The notes under the pieces: generated by a model | Told to the model about the DNA's origin: nothing | Database searches by the model: none | Seen by the model: only the letters and a program-made list of their open reading frames with translations | Program-made: the position numbers and the translations under genes | Assembly: GCA_025201345.1 (NCBI GenBank) | Contig: JAIXMG010000002.1 | Span: 1,488,001-1,552,000, forward strand | DNA: 64,000 nucleotides | Reading direction: 5' to 3' | DNA from: Thamnidium elegans | Taxonomy: Eukaryota; Mucoromycota; Mucoromycetes; Mucorales; Mucoraceae | Shown: positions 45,618 through 57,266 of the stretch, in pieces | How the letters are laid out: each line of letters begins with the position of its first letter | How positions within the stretch are numbered: position 1 is the stretch's first letter

Positions 45618-46588
45618 TATTAATTACCCTTCCTCGAAAATAGACAAATGTCTTGGAAGAAAGATCTTTTATCACCGACCGTAAAGCAATTAAAACACCG
45701 GAAGAATTAAGCGGTATGCGTGCCTGTCACCTTCGTGATGGAGCAGCACTTATCCATTACTTTGCTTGGTTAGAGCAAAAGTTATTATCTGGTGAGAAAT
45801 TAGATGAAGTAGACGCAGCTGATCGATTAGAACAATTCCGTGCTGCACAAGAACATTTTGTTGGATTATCATTTGCTACCATTTCTTCTAGTGGTTCTAA
45901 CGGAGCTATTATTCATTACAAGCCAGAAAAGGAAACTTGTAAGGTCATCGACCCTACACAAATCTACCTCTGTGATTCTGGAGGACAATACTTTGATGGT
46001 ACTACAGATGTCACACGTACTTTCCATTTTGGTACTCCTACTGATTATGAAAAGAGATGTTTCACTCGGGTCCTTCAAGGTCATATCGCTATTGATGAAG
46101 CAATCTTTCCTAAGGGAACCACCGGTTACTTGTTAGACCCTTTCGCTCGTCAAGCACTTTGGAAGGATGGACTTAATTTCCTTCATGGTACTGGACATGG
46201 TGTTGGAAGTTTCTTAAATGTACATGAGGGACCTCACGGTATTGGTATTCGTCCTCATTTTAATGATACTGCTCTTGCCGCTGGTATGACAGTTACTGAC
46301 GAACCTGGGTATTATGAAGATGGTAAATTTGGTATTCGTATTGAAAATGTTATCTTGGTTAAAGATGTTGATACACCTAATAACTTTGGTGGTCGTGGAT
46401 ACCTTGGATTTGAACATATTACTATTGTACCTATTGGTCTTAATTTGATCAATGTTGAACTTTTATCTCCTTCTGAAATTAAATGGATTAATGAGTATCA
46501 TCAAGAATGTTTAGCCAAGTTGATGCCTCTTATTGCTGATGATCCATTAGCTGTTGATTGGCTCAAGAAGGAAACTGTACCTATTTAA
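44344..46588 (+). CDS. Xaa-Pro aminopeptidase (M24B, XPNPEP1-like)
   Basis: Eight exons (44344-44414, 44486-44513, 44573-44636, 44696-44841, 44898-44949, 45009-45155, 45217-45569, 45644-46588) give 601 residues, the normal length of cytosolic aminopeptidase P. It removes N-terminal residues before proline and uses two Mn2+ ions. The three-domain layout is present: two creatinase-like N-terminal domains and a pita-bread catalytic domain from about residue 300. Metal ligands appear in [20 protein letters not shown] (about D398 and D409), [17 protein letters not shown] (about H472), TDEPGYY (E507) and RIENV (E521). There is no signal or transit peptide. A 28-bp second exon is included by frame. 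The stop is 29 bp from the convergent MBOAT gene. Confidence 0.93.
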
Positions 46589-46617
46589 ATATTAAATAAA
46601 AAACTATTATTTATTCA

Positions 46618-47784
46618 TTAAAAAGTTAAAGGTAATATCTCGGTAAATCTATGTCTAAGGAATGGAGCCAAGAATAATCGACCAGTTAAAACCATAAATC
46701 CTAATTGGCACGCTATTCTACTGACTTTTCCAATATTCGTTATTGGTTTCTTTTTGTTAAAGTATTTAGATTCTAGCATACATGCTAATCCATGTATACT
46801 GAAAAAACAAAAGTTTTCTAAAGTTAGTTTCCGACAGACGCTGCAGATAATGAGTTCATGAAATGCGCCACTGACAATAAATGAGAGTAGACCTCGGCCT
46901 GCGTTTGTAGAAAGAAATCCGGCAGGTTTCTTTTTTTCGTCCTTTGGGGCGTGGTTGGAAGTAAATACTTGAGCGTGTAATAAGTTACGAATTGTCCTGT
47001 TCCATCGTTTACTATATATATATATATTTTTTTTAAAAAAAATGAGATAGATTAGTTTAAGCATAAACTTTTTCTTTCTTTCTTTATGTACCTCCAGAAA
47101 TCAATGGGACTAAATGAAACAATTAGTATTTTTTTTTTACATAAGCGAACCACACTATTTTCTTTACCTAGTAGCTAATAAAGGCGAATCAAACATATCT
47201 ACCATACACCATCCAGTAACAGCTTGCGCAACCCCTGTTGTTACATCCACCACACCCAATACCAAATAAGCCTTTACGCCAAACAAAAAAGTATCGATTA
47301 AACTCTTTTGACTTAACCAAGGATACTGTAACATTTGATCAGGCATAGTTGGTAACAATGGTTCAATACCAAAATATAAAACCGCAAGTTTTAATAAACC
47401 TCTACCAGCTTTTATCAAACCTGCTCGATGTATATTATGGTAGTCCGCTTCACGATCGACAATAGTATTATAAAGTGATCGTAACCATTCTTTTAAAGTA
47501 AAGTCTTGTGTAGGAAGGTAAGCGCTGTAAGAAGCTAGGAACCATGGTACGGCAGCAAAAGTAACGTTGTTGGGTGAGAGGGGTGAGACAACAGTTAAAG
47601 GTATAATGGCATGAGTTATTGTCATGGCAATACGTAAAGAGTTTTTGGAAATAAAGACTAGGTTATTTTGGTTTCGAAGCAGGATATAGTCGAGACCAAG
47701 TACACATGCGTACAGACCTGTTAACTGAAGTGTTGGTAGAACAATAGGGTTTGGTAAAGTGATATTTAGTAACGGCGAAGACAT
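46618..47784 (-). CDS. MBOAT-family wax synthase-like acyltransferase
   Basis: Three exons on the complement (47168-47784, 47092-47109, 46618-47011) give 342 residues with about eight membrane segments. The wax-synthase/sterol-acyltransferase-like domain is marked by MFDSPLLATSPIDFWSKRWN, the typical P...FW.RWN block, which is completed by an 18-bp micro-exon, and by the catalytic His in FIVSGAFHELI. Members esterify an alcohol or sterol with acyl-CoA in the ER. The region between N-terminus and FW motif holds RSLYNTIVDREADYHNI. Without the micro-exon the FW motif would be lost, which is strong support for it. Confidence 0.85.
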
Positions 47785-48232
47785 TGGCAGAAAACAAGAA
47801 GAAGTGTTGCTACAATCTTTTACCCGTTTTAGGGTGGTTATTTATATATTTCGGTGGACAGGTACAAAGGCTCTTATCTGATCAAGTAGACTGTCGTCTT
47901 TTTTTCGCTTCATCTTTTTTTTTTTTAAAAAAAATAAAAAAAAACTAAACTAAAAATATATAGATAAATGCTTAAAGTTCTGATTCAACCTGTTCCAAGT
48001 ACACCCAATACTTGTAGCAGTTATTTAAGCACACTTATTTGTTTGATGTTGCGCAAAAAAACCACTTTAGTATATTGAAACTACGAATTCAATGCTGGGT
48101 GACGTAGGTGTTGCGTGTTTGAAAGAGAAAAAAAAAAAGAAGAGTAAACGCGCGTTTAAAGTGGGTCGAGTCGATTTTTTTTTCACATCTTTTTATTCAC
48201 CTTTTTTTTTCATTAATTAATCTATATAAAAC
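47785..48232. promoter_or_regulatory. Divergent promoter region, MBOAT and proteasome alpha1
   Basis: 448 bp between two divergent starts. Contains T-rich and A-rich runs and a TATAA-like box (tctatataaaac) about 12 bp before the proteasome ATG. A GTGGGTCGAGTCG stretch at 48160-48172 stands out as GC-rich. No specific factor site is recognised. Confidence 0.4.
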
Positions 48233-49321
48233 ATGAGTCGTGGAGCAGGTTACGATCGTCACATTACCATTTTCTCACCCGAGGGTAGATTATATCAAGT
48301 TGGTAAATATTCATTTTTAAAGTAGTTAAAAATAAAATAGTAGTTAATTTAGTGGTATATAGAATATGCTTTCAAGGCTATTTCTAACAGCGGTATTACT
48401 TCTGTTGGTGTTCGTGGACGTGATGGTTGCGTTATTGTAACTCAAAGAAAGGTTCCTGTAAGTTTTTTATTTTGTTTCAATGGAATTTAAAGTAACGTCT
48501 TTTTCTTTTTTAAAAAAGGACAAATTATTAGATCCTTCAACTATTACTCATGTATTCAAGTTAACACCCAAGATTGGTTGTGTTATGACTGGCATGATTG
48601 GTAAAAAGCAAATAATAATAATAGTATGAGAATACAGAGAAAGAGAGAGAGACTAATACATAATTTATTTATTTTAGCTGATGCTCGTTCTCAAGTAACC
48701 AGAGCTCGTCAAGAAGCAGCCGAGTTCCGTTATAAATACGGTTATGAAATTCCTACTGATATGCTTGCTAAACGTGTAGCTAATATTAATCAAGTATATA
48801 CACAACAAGCTGCTATGAGACCTTATGGTGTTTGTAAGTATATGCATATATATATATATATATATATGTATATAAAGGTACGCGCTTTTTTTTTATGCTA
48901 ATTTTTTTTGTTGTTGTTTTTGTTAGCTATGATTTTGGTTGGTCATGATGACGAATTAGGACCTCAATTATACAAGTGTGATCCTGCTGGGTATTATGTT
49001 GGATATAAAGCAACATCTGCTGGTGCCAAGCAACAAGAGTCATTGAATTATTTGGAAAAGAAGATGAAAAAGAACCCTGAATTGAATATGGAAGATACAA
49101 TTGAGGTATAACTAAAATGGAATTATTTTGACAACTTGTATACTAAATAAATATATATATAATATTAGCTTGCTATTACAACTTTATCTACTGTTTTAGC
49201 AGTTGATTTCAAGGCTGGTGAAATTGAAATTGGTATCGTTTCTAAAGAAGAACCTGATTTCCGTACATTATCAACTGAAGAAATTGAAGATCATTTACAA
49301 AGAATTGTAGAAAAGGATTAA
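48233..49321 (+). CDS. SCL1: 20S proteasome subunit alpha1 (alpha type-6)
   Basis: Six exons (48233-48302, 48363-48457, 48519-48600, 48678-48833, 48927-49105, 49169-49321) give 244 residues, as expected. The alpha-subunit signature [20 protein letters not shown] opens the protein, followed by [20 protein letters not shown] and [20 protein letters not shown], typical of alpha1 (PSMA6, yeast Scl1). The subunit sits in the outer ring that gates substrate entry to the core particle and contacts the 19S cap. Intron 4 carries an (AT)n run. The start ATG is placed directly before the conserved SRGAGYDRH. Confidence 0.96.
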
Positions 49322-49730
49322 AAAAGAAAATAATAAATAAAAAAATGAGATAAAATATTATGTGTTCAAAAAAATGTTGCTTACACAATCAAACTTCCAT
49401 CCCGTCAAAAATGTGTCCAATTAAGATGACGCAAAAATATAATAATAAAAAAAAAAACTTTTTTTTTCTTCTTTGTTTTCAAACACTTCAAAAACAAGAT
49501 ATTATATGAATTTTAATAATTCGTTTTCGGAAACAGGTAAAGAAAAAAAAAAGGTGCTCTTTATTTTTTTGTGCAGTGCATTGCTCTAACGCGCTATTAG
49601 AATTATCTTCTTTCAATGCTCAGTATAGTAATTGTACAGAAAAACAACTCTTTCTTTTTAATGAATTTTCCAGGAAATAATATCATTACTAATCTTCTCT
49701 CTTTCATTAGCCACGAACAACACTTTACCT
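49322..49730. other. Intergenic, promoter side of PIAS/Siz gene
   Basis: AT-rich with A/T homopolymers at 49448-49467; no gene seen. The final CT-rich 100 bp are probably 5' UTR. Confidence 0.45.
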
Positions 49731-52700
49731 ATGAATAATAGTGATTCTAACCTACCTACTATCGGCATTGAAGGGTCAACAGATAATAATGCTATGATAC
49801 AACCATCCGAATTTGTTTTGTCTGAAAAGAACAAGACGATATACACTAATAACAATAAGCGTTTAGAACAATTGGAAAAAGATATTCGTGTATTTCACTT
49901 GTACGGAAACGCTTGTGACGAACTATTAGAGTGGTTAAAGGACGATCGTGCTTATAGCTCAATAAATGAAAACGCTTTACTTAAATGCATTACTGCCATT
50001 TACGAAAAGTATGCTGAACATGGAAGGTGGTCTGGTATACAGATATTAAAAATGGCTAATGAAAGGTGTAATAGTTTGTCAGAGTCAGCACGAGGTATAT
50101 ATATGTATATATCAAGCTTTTGTTTGTTTTTGTTCTAACGTTAAAAAAAAACAGATGTTATTAGAAGATATTATAATGAAGCTTGTAACATATCTCACGT
50201 AAGAAGACCTAGTGGAGGATCAGTTACGTCCTACTCTTCAGCTAATTTTACAGCCACTGCTTCACCTACTACTAGTGTTAGATCACTTCCTATCCACAAC
50301 ACACCACAATCACCCAGTACTTCACAATTCGGTGCTCAAAATATACTTGATGGCAGTGCTTCATCCCAGCAACAACAGCAGGCCTTTTCAAGCCAACCTA
50401 CCGCTTCACAACCTATTCAATACCAACAATTACCATTACATCTTACGCCTGCCCAACAAAGCTCGTTACAACGACAGTTGATGCAACAGCAGTTTAATCA
50501 ACATCGTCAACAATTGTTACCACACCTTTTTCAACAACAGCAACAACAGCTGCAAAGAAATCAACAAGTATTAGGACAAAAGCAACAACAGCAACAGCCG
50601 CAACGGCAGCAGTACCAACAACAACAGTACCAGCAACAGCCGCAGTTAGCTCAACAACAGATGTTACAGCATCATCAAACTCAGTTGTTACAGCAAAGAC
50701 AAGCTCAGCTTCAAGCTCAACAGATAGCACAACAACAAGCGCAACAGAAAGCTCAACAACAAGCTCAACAGCAAGCACAACAACAAGCTCAATTGTTGGC
50801 TCAACAGCAAGCTCAACTCCAGGCCGTACAACAGCAGCAGCAACAGCAACAGCAACAGGCCTTGGCTCAGCAACGAGCACGTCAGAAAGCAATGCTAATG
50901 GCGCGACAGGAGTATATGCAACAGCAACAGGCACAACAACAGCAACAACAGCAACAACAACAATATGCGCAGCAACAACAACAAGGACAACAAAATTTCT
51001 TTACCAATCAATCAGTTCAATCCCCTGATCAACGTTCACAAAATGTGACTCCAGTAGCAACAACAGCAGCGGATTCCGTTCATTGGACAGCAGATTTACA
51101 AGACCAAGTTGTACGATTATTAAATAATAATAAGGGACAAGCTACACCTTTATCTCCACAATCAGCACCTGCCACGTACAGTGCACCATTTAGTGGACCA
51201 TTTAGTGGACCAGTGATGTTATCAGGTACAGCAGCTACAACACCTCAACCTTCTGTTTCTATCCCTCATTCACCTGTAGTTTCACCCATTAGAAACACGT
51301 TTCCAACAAATAGATCTACAGCATCACCTACATTGCCACAATTTATGCCATCTCCAAAAGCAGTTACTACACCTATTGTATACCATCGACCTTTACATTT
51401 ACCCACTATTCATCAACAAGTGATTAAAAAGGCGTTGGATCCTGAAAAGGATAAAGTTAGGTTTCGATTTAGTAATGAATATGCAGTAAAGCCATTTCGA
51501 TTAGTACATGATCAAACGATTACAACAAAGACTTTCTTTTTACCAAGAGTTGAATTTGATCTGTTGAGTTTAACGGAAGACATATTGATTGAAAGAGACG
51601 ATAGGTTTCCCATCGGGTTTGTGTTTACGTCTTGGTATCAGGATAGTGTAGAGAGGAAGTGCGATTGGCCCCAGACTTTGAAAGTTGAGTTGAATGGTAA
51701 ATCGATACCGTTACAAAAGGTATGTTTTTGTATTTAAAAGGTTTGTTACAAAAAAGAAAAATGGAACTAATTATTTGGGCTATTAGAAATCTAAAAATTT
51801 TAATGGGTCAGGACCGCCTTATGTTGGTAAAGATTATCCGTTTGATTTAACAAGGCTGTTGAGGCTTGGAGAGAATACAATTAGAATTCATCAAGTGGGC
51901 TGTGCATGTGTAAGTATATACATATATAAAAAGTAAAAAAGAGTGTGATGAATGAGGGGGGAAATTAACCAGTTTTATTGTTTCTAGTCGTATTTTTTTT
52001 CTGTTCAGGTATATAAACGATTTAGTATTAATGCAGCTAAACGAATGATTGAAGCATCTACTATAAAGATTGAAGAAACTGAAAGGATGATTCGAAATTT
52101 CTTGGGAAGTATGGAAGATGGAGATGATGATGATATTGTAATCTTGCAGCGATCTGTTAAACTTAGTTTAAAGTGTCCCATCTCTTTGAAAAAGTTCAAG
52201 ACACCTACTCGTGGTAAAAACTGTAAACATCTCGATGTAAGTAATTTATTGTAAATGTTGAAATTTGAAAAGGGGATTTTTTAATCTTTTTCTGTTAGTG
52301 CTTTGATTTGGTTCCATATTTACTGATAAACGAAAGCAGTAATCCACAATGGTCTTGTCCTTGTTGTAATAAACCGACTTATCCTGATGAGTTAGCCAGA
52401 GATTTATTAATAGAATCTTTGTTGAAAAAGTTACCCAAGAATGTAGTAGAGATTGAATTTGAGAAGGGTCATAAGGATTATAAGATTACAAAAGTAGATG
52501 ATCCTGATACAGATGATGAAAAATATGATGATGGTGATGATATTAGCGACGATGCTTCTATTAATGTGGAAAGATGCGAAGAAGTGTTACCAGTGTCTAA
52601 AAAAGAAGAATATGCTGAATTACCTAATAATATCACAGTGATTGATTTGATTAGTGATGATGAAGATGATGATGAGATAGTAACAGCAGGAAATATAGCT

Positions 52701-52738
52701 ACGACCACTACAGGACCACCTAGCAAGAGACCGAGAGA

Positions 52739-52745
<7 letters not shown>
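49731..52745 (+). CDS. PIAS/Siz-type SUMO E3 ligase with polyglutamine region
   Basis: Five exons (49731-50094, 50155-51719, 51787-51909, 51988-52236, 52299-52745) give 915 residues. A conserved N-terminal helical part (to about residue 140) is followed by about 160 residues dominated by Gln, then a Ser/Pro linker, a PINIT-like domain (FRFSNEYAVKPFRLVHDQTI to HQVGCACSYFFSVQVYKRFS), an SP-RING/MIZ zinc finger (LKCPISLKKFKTP, CKHLDCFDLVPYLL, WSCPCCNKPTYPDEL) and an acidic tail with a SUMO-interacting-like ITVIDLISDDEDDDE. These proteins pass SUMO from Ubc9 to nuclear targets. No SAP domain is seen at the N-terminus, so the layout is closer to Zmiz-type than to Siz1. The polyQ is coded by mixed CAA/CAG and GCA/GCT. 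Confidence 0.9.
50521..50995 (+). repeat. Polyglutamine-coding low-complexity tract
   Basis: CAA/CAG-rich stretch with regular QAQQQAQQ units inside the SUMO ligase gene. The reverse strand shows long Leu/Val-rich frames that are only its mirror. Confidence 0.9.

Positions 52746-52778
<33 letters not shown>
52744..52778. repeat. Poly-A run between convergent genes
   Basis: About 35 A residues immediately after the SUMO ligase stop; no separate gene or RNA is implied. Confidence 0.85.
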
Positions 52779-52780
<2 letters not shown>

Positions 52781-52908
52781 CCCCTATTCGTGTAAATAAC
52801 TTTTCTCGTTTTGATACCCTCTTTTACCACACAAGAAAAGTATAAAAATAATTATCACTCTCTTTCTTGCAGTTTATTTAAAATAATAAAAACTACGCAA
52901 TTATTATT

Positions 52909-53547
52909 CTATAGTATTTGAAAATAAGAATCTAATGATTTGGTGCTGTTCATAAATAATTCATCATCCACTGAAATTAATAGTTGGTATGGGTACACTG
53001 ATAATGGTTTATACTTGGTTTCTATGATGGGTTTTTCATCCTCTTCTTCACTAGCAAAAGTGAAATCTTTTTCCTAATACTTTTGTATTAGTTTATATGT
53101 ATGCGCAGTAAAAAAAATTTTATATATTTACAGTCTCAATTAATGTTTGCTGCGAATTGCGTTGTATAAATCGATACAGGATGCGAAATCCGTCCACTAT
53201 ACGTTGATATTAGTAAAATATTTCTCTCACACTCTTATAAATAAAAGTATTACTTTGAATAGTATAGTTATCGACTTTTTGTCTCTTTGTTAGAGCAGCA
53301 CCTTGATCGACAATCAAATTATCGATAACAACTGGATAGAGTGCGTCTAAAACTAAAGCGTGCAAACCATTCTCGTTGTACCAGTCAATCTTATTTTCCG
53401 CAATGTAGATCACAACCCGTAATGCCTTTTTTTTTAAAAAAAAAGAGTAAGCGAGTAAATCCTTTTTTTTTTTTTATTATTTTAGAGACTTACTGTGGAT
53501 TCTGTAATTGCAAGATGCAGAACGTTACGGGTATGCTTCAACTTCAT
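52909..53547 (-). CDS. Hypothetical 151-residue protein
   Basis: Four exons on the complement (53494-53547, 53254-53425, 53132-53196, 52909-53073) join in frame. Readable parts are MKLKHTRNVLHLAITESTAL, RVVIYIAENKIDWYNENGLH, LVLDALYPVVIDNLIVDQGA, QMDGFRILYRFIQRNSQQTL and a C-terminal FASEEEDEKPIIETKYKPLSV. There is no signal peptide or membrane segment; beta-strand and helix alternate and the C-terminus is acidic. All four splice joints are canonical and two fall within codons, so a real gene is likely. I do not recognise the family. It converges with the SUMO ligase gene (163 bp between stops) and is divergent to the pyrophosphatase with only 84 bp between starts. Confidence 0.65.
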
Positions 53548-53631
53548 TTTTTTTTTTTAAGGAAAATATGTTTAAAAATAGGATTCTAAAAAAAAAGGGA
53601 TAAAAAAAATTCTTTTATCTTTTATATACAC

Positions 53632-55502
53632 ATGTCGAGGTCGCCTAAATTAACTAAAACGGATTCTTCACTTTCGTTAAGAACAAGAAAGAGTAACCAA
53701 GACTTTAGAGTACTAGTTGCGGAAAGTGTGGGTAGAAAAGCAGGATCTCCACTTGCGATGGACGAACAAAGTTATCATTCAGGTACTGAAGTAGTACCGG
53801 AAGAAAACCAAGGTCTATTAAATCAAGTGATTGAGATGGGTATAGATGAAGAGCAGTGGAGTCCTTCTAAAACAAAAAGTTCTTTCAAGCGACCTCTATT
53901 TTCTGTGGTATAATATATATAATATTCATACTTTGTTATTGTTTGTTGACTCATATATAAGAATAATCTGTTAAAGGGGTTAATCCTTATTTTTGTACTA
54001 GGTTGCTTTATTGTTGCTACTAAAGTTGTGGTCAGTGAATTAGATGATGTGTTGGTAAAGAGGGATACGATGTATTATAATGGATCAACGTATTTTGATT
54101 CTACAGTGATCTATATATCGCTTGATGGATTTAGAAATGACTATTTGGACAGAAAAGTTACACCGAATATTGATTTGTTAGGTTTGTTTTTAAAAAGGTT
54201 TTTCATGCGTAAGAAAAATTATATTAAAAAATTGGATTTTTTTTCTATAGCTGAGCAAGGTATTAGAGCAGAGTATATGAACCCTTCTTTTCCTGTAAGT
54301 GTATAATATATTGAAAGTTGTATTATTTATATTAAACATTTTACTATAAAAAAAAGTCTATTACATTTCCAAATCACTGGACTTTGGTTACTGGACTATA
54401 CCCTGAATCGCACGGCATTGTAGCAAACGAGTTCTTTGATCCTACATTACGACAGGAATTTATTCATAAAAATGCAACTATAAGTGGAGAACCCAAGTGG
54501 TGGGGTGGAGAACCTATTTGGGTCACCAGTAAAAAACAAGGCAAGAAATCAGCAGTGATTATGTGGCCTGGATCTAACGTACCCATCGATTCCATTGAAC
54601 CCGATTATTATGTACCATATACTAGAACTACTACTGCTATAGATAAAATGGATTTGGCTTTGAATTGGTTGGATTTACCTATTGAAGAAAGACCACAATC
54701 TATCTCTATTTATATTCCGCAGATTGATCAAAAGGGGCATGGTGGTGGACCTGATGGAAAACAAGTAAGTTTGGATTATATATTCTATCTCCCTTTTTTT
54801 TTTTTTTTTTTTTTACTTATTTTTCTTTTTTAGCTTAATTCTGTATTGAGTGATATGGATGATGCAATTGGTCATTTAATGAAGGGTTTAACTACTCGAA
54901 ACTTGGATTCGCATGTACACCTTGTGGTCGTCAGTGATCACGGTATGGCTGCCACTGATAAGTCTAGACTGATTTTTTATGATCACATACTTTCTAAAGA
55001 ATCTGAATCGTTTTTAAGAGACAGAGAGGCATGGCCCTTGCTCGGTCTTAGACCCAAGCAAGATGCTCCTGATTATGCTCTAGATCAAGTTTATAATGAA
55101 ATCCAACAGTATGTGCAACAGAATCAACCGGTACCGTTTCAAGTATTTAAGCGAAACGAGATGCCTGCTCGGTTTCATTACGATGCTACAGACCGAATTG
55201 CACCTATCTTGATTATACCCGACGTTGGCTATTCGATTATACGTAGTACAGATTATGACCCTAACAGTGGACTGGATTATAGACCGCGCGGTATTCACGG
55301 GTACGATAATTTAGCGTTGGAGATGAGAGCCATCTTTACAGCTAGAGGTCCTCAAGTGGAAAAACGTTACTCTGCTGGAACTGTAGTAGAACCGTTTTTT
55401 AATACGGAAATGTATAGGTTTTTAACAATACTTTTGGATGTAGAAGCTGCGCCTAATAATTCTACTTTGAATGGAGTGTTTAAAGTACAACAAGAAAAAT
55501 AA
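53632..55502 (+). CDS. Ectonucleotide pyrophosphatase/phosphodiesterase, type II membrane protein
   Basis: Five exons (53632-53907, 53977-54181, 54251-54294, 54357-54764, 54834-55502) give 533 residues. A cytosolic Ser-rich N-terminus precedes a membrane anchor coded at the start of exon 2 (LILIFVLGCFIVATKVVV), which fixes the acceptor at 53976. The alkaline-phosphatase-like fold follows: IYISLDGFRNDY (metal Asp), FPSITFPNHWTLVTGLYPES with the nucleophilic Thr, IPQIDQKGHGGGPDG (Asp and His), VVVSDHGMA (Asp-His) and RGIHGYDN (His). NPP enzymes cleave nucleotides or phosphodiesters in the secretory lumen or outside the cell; yeast Npp1/2 serve phosphate scavenging. N-glycosylation sites such as NGS, NAT and NNS are visible on the luminal side. 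Confidence 0.9.
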
Positions 55503-55654
55503 ATATATCCCTTTTTTTTTTTTGCATTTCATTATAAATCATGTACATATATCTTTTTTTTTTTTTTTTTTTTTGCATTTATATAATAAATCATATATAA
55601 AATCATGCATTTTTTTTTTATTTATTTATTTTAAGTTATATATAGTTAACGGTA

Positions 55655-56850
55655 TTAATTTTGATTAGTTGGATTAGAAGAGGTATTGGGATGTGGTAAT
55701 ATATCGATGGTGGTTGTGTTATTTTGATACGAAGGTCTACTGGATGAATGTGCTTCTTGTGGTACACTGAATTCAGGAGGGTCCTTTACGTACAAGGGAG
55801 GTGTAGGCAATTCGTAATAAGATGGTAAAGCTTCGCCATCAATATGATAGTGATCATCTGCATCGGATCTATCTACTCGACTGACTGGTCTGCGTCGTTG
55901 TTGGTAGTTTCTTTCGTCCAATACAATTGGTACAGTATCTATTAGAGGTTCTTCTTTTTTAAAGAACCAAAATGCTGACCAAACAATTGTAGTTAAACAA
56001 ATAAAAAAAGAAGTAGCATTAAATAAATCTATTTTTTTTTTATAAGTAAAAAAAGGAGGTTAATATACATTCAAAAAAATAAGTGGTGAAAGGAAACGTA
56101 ACTGAGTCGAGAATTTTCTAGTGGTAAAAAGAATCCATACATAGATCTAAATGTAATAGCAGTTATAAGTGCAGCAATTACAATAGCAGTAATGATTTTC
56201 ATCTTTTTAGGCGTAATTGTTTCAATAACCCTGGTTATATATACAGCAGATAAAACTTCAACAGTCGTACATGCAAGTACTGCATTGCTCTACATATATA
56301 TTTTTTGAGTAACACAATAACGAAAAAAAAAAAAGAAAAAAAAAGAATAACTACACGTTACTTGGTTAATGTATTTTTCTCCGGCTAAACTATCAGGTCG
56401 AAATCGAAACACTGCACAGAGAAATATGTATTAATTTTGATGTGTAGACGCATATAAATTTATTTTTTGATGGCATGCCTATTTCAGTTCCTAAGGATGC
56501 TACGCCTAATATTGTTGCGATAAACACTAGTTCCCTGAACATATTGACATTCAAATTATAAATTGATAAGCAAAAAGGAAAAGAAAAAAAGAGTGGGAGA
56601 GAAAAAAAGCGTATTATTTTTATGTAAAAAAAATAACAGGTATACAGACAAGTGTAACCGTGACAACTGTTATAAGAAAATAGAGAACGTTCAATTGCCT
56701 TATCTTGTGATATAGTGAATTCTTTGATTCCCTGATCGCATGGAAGCCCAAAATAAGTTCTTTTTCTTTTTGCGTAGAATTACATATATAAGATAGATCT
56801 ACTCAATGTATATGTCAAGCGTCCAAATATTTTTTAGAGAAAAAAGTACT
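55655..56850 (-). CDS. Polytopic membrane protein with PPxY tail, unknown function
   Basis: The 3' exons on the complement are 55655-56028, 56103-56289 and 56362-56411, joined in frame; upstream coding continues through 56479-56526 or further. Hydrophobic segments include VLYFLITVVTVTL, LFIATILGVASLG, VLACTTVEVLSAVYI, IITAIVIAALITAITF and SFFICLTTIVWSAFWFF, so at least five membrane spans. The cytosolic C-terminal tail (about 90 residues) is polar and carries TPPLYVKDPPEF, where PPLY is a PPxY motif for WW-domain ubiquitin ligases. The 5' end is uncertain: an exon around 56650-56800 (GFHAIRESKNSLYHKIRQLN before the first span) fits by frame, but I could not fix the first ATG. One intron appears to use a GC donor (56478). 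Family not recognised. Confidence 0.5.
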
Positions 56851-57266
56851 ATGAGATAATTAACAATTATATGTGTGTGCGAGAGAAAAGTGGAAACACA
56901 TGTCATCCATTTTAATTACTTTGCAGGTGTGCAACAAAAAATCGCTACTCTGCGTGTCTTAAAAGTTGCTATCGACGTCACATTTGTTTTGCTCGTCTTA
57001 TTGGCTATGTTTATTCGTTGAAAAAGAAAAGACGGATGTAGCAGATTTTTTCCTTTTTTTTTCCAATTTAAATAGCGTTATAAAAAAAGAGGACTACTTT
57101 TTTTTTCTACATATTTTTTTTAGGGCTCTTGCTACAAGAAAGATACTACAAAGTAAACGTTTACATAAAGTATATATCAAAGAAAAAGAAAAAAGGTTAA
57201 TATAATAAAAAAAATTGAAAAAATAAAAAAAAATATTAAAAAATCAAAAAAAAAGAATAGTCCCCT

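Noticed and set aside
50494..50934. Minus-strand Val/Leu-rich frame opposite the polyQ tract
   Set aside because: It is only the complement of CAA/CAG/GCT repeats.
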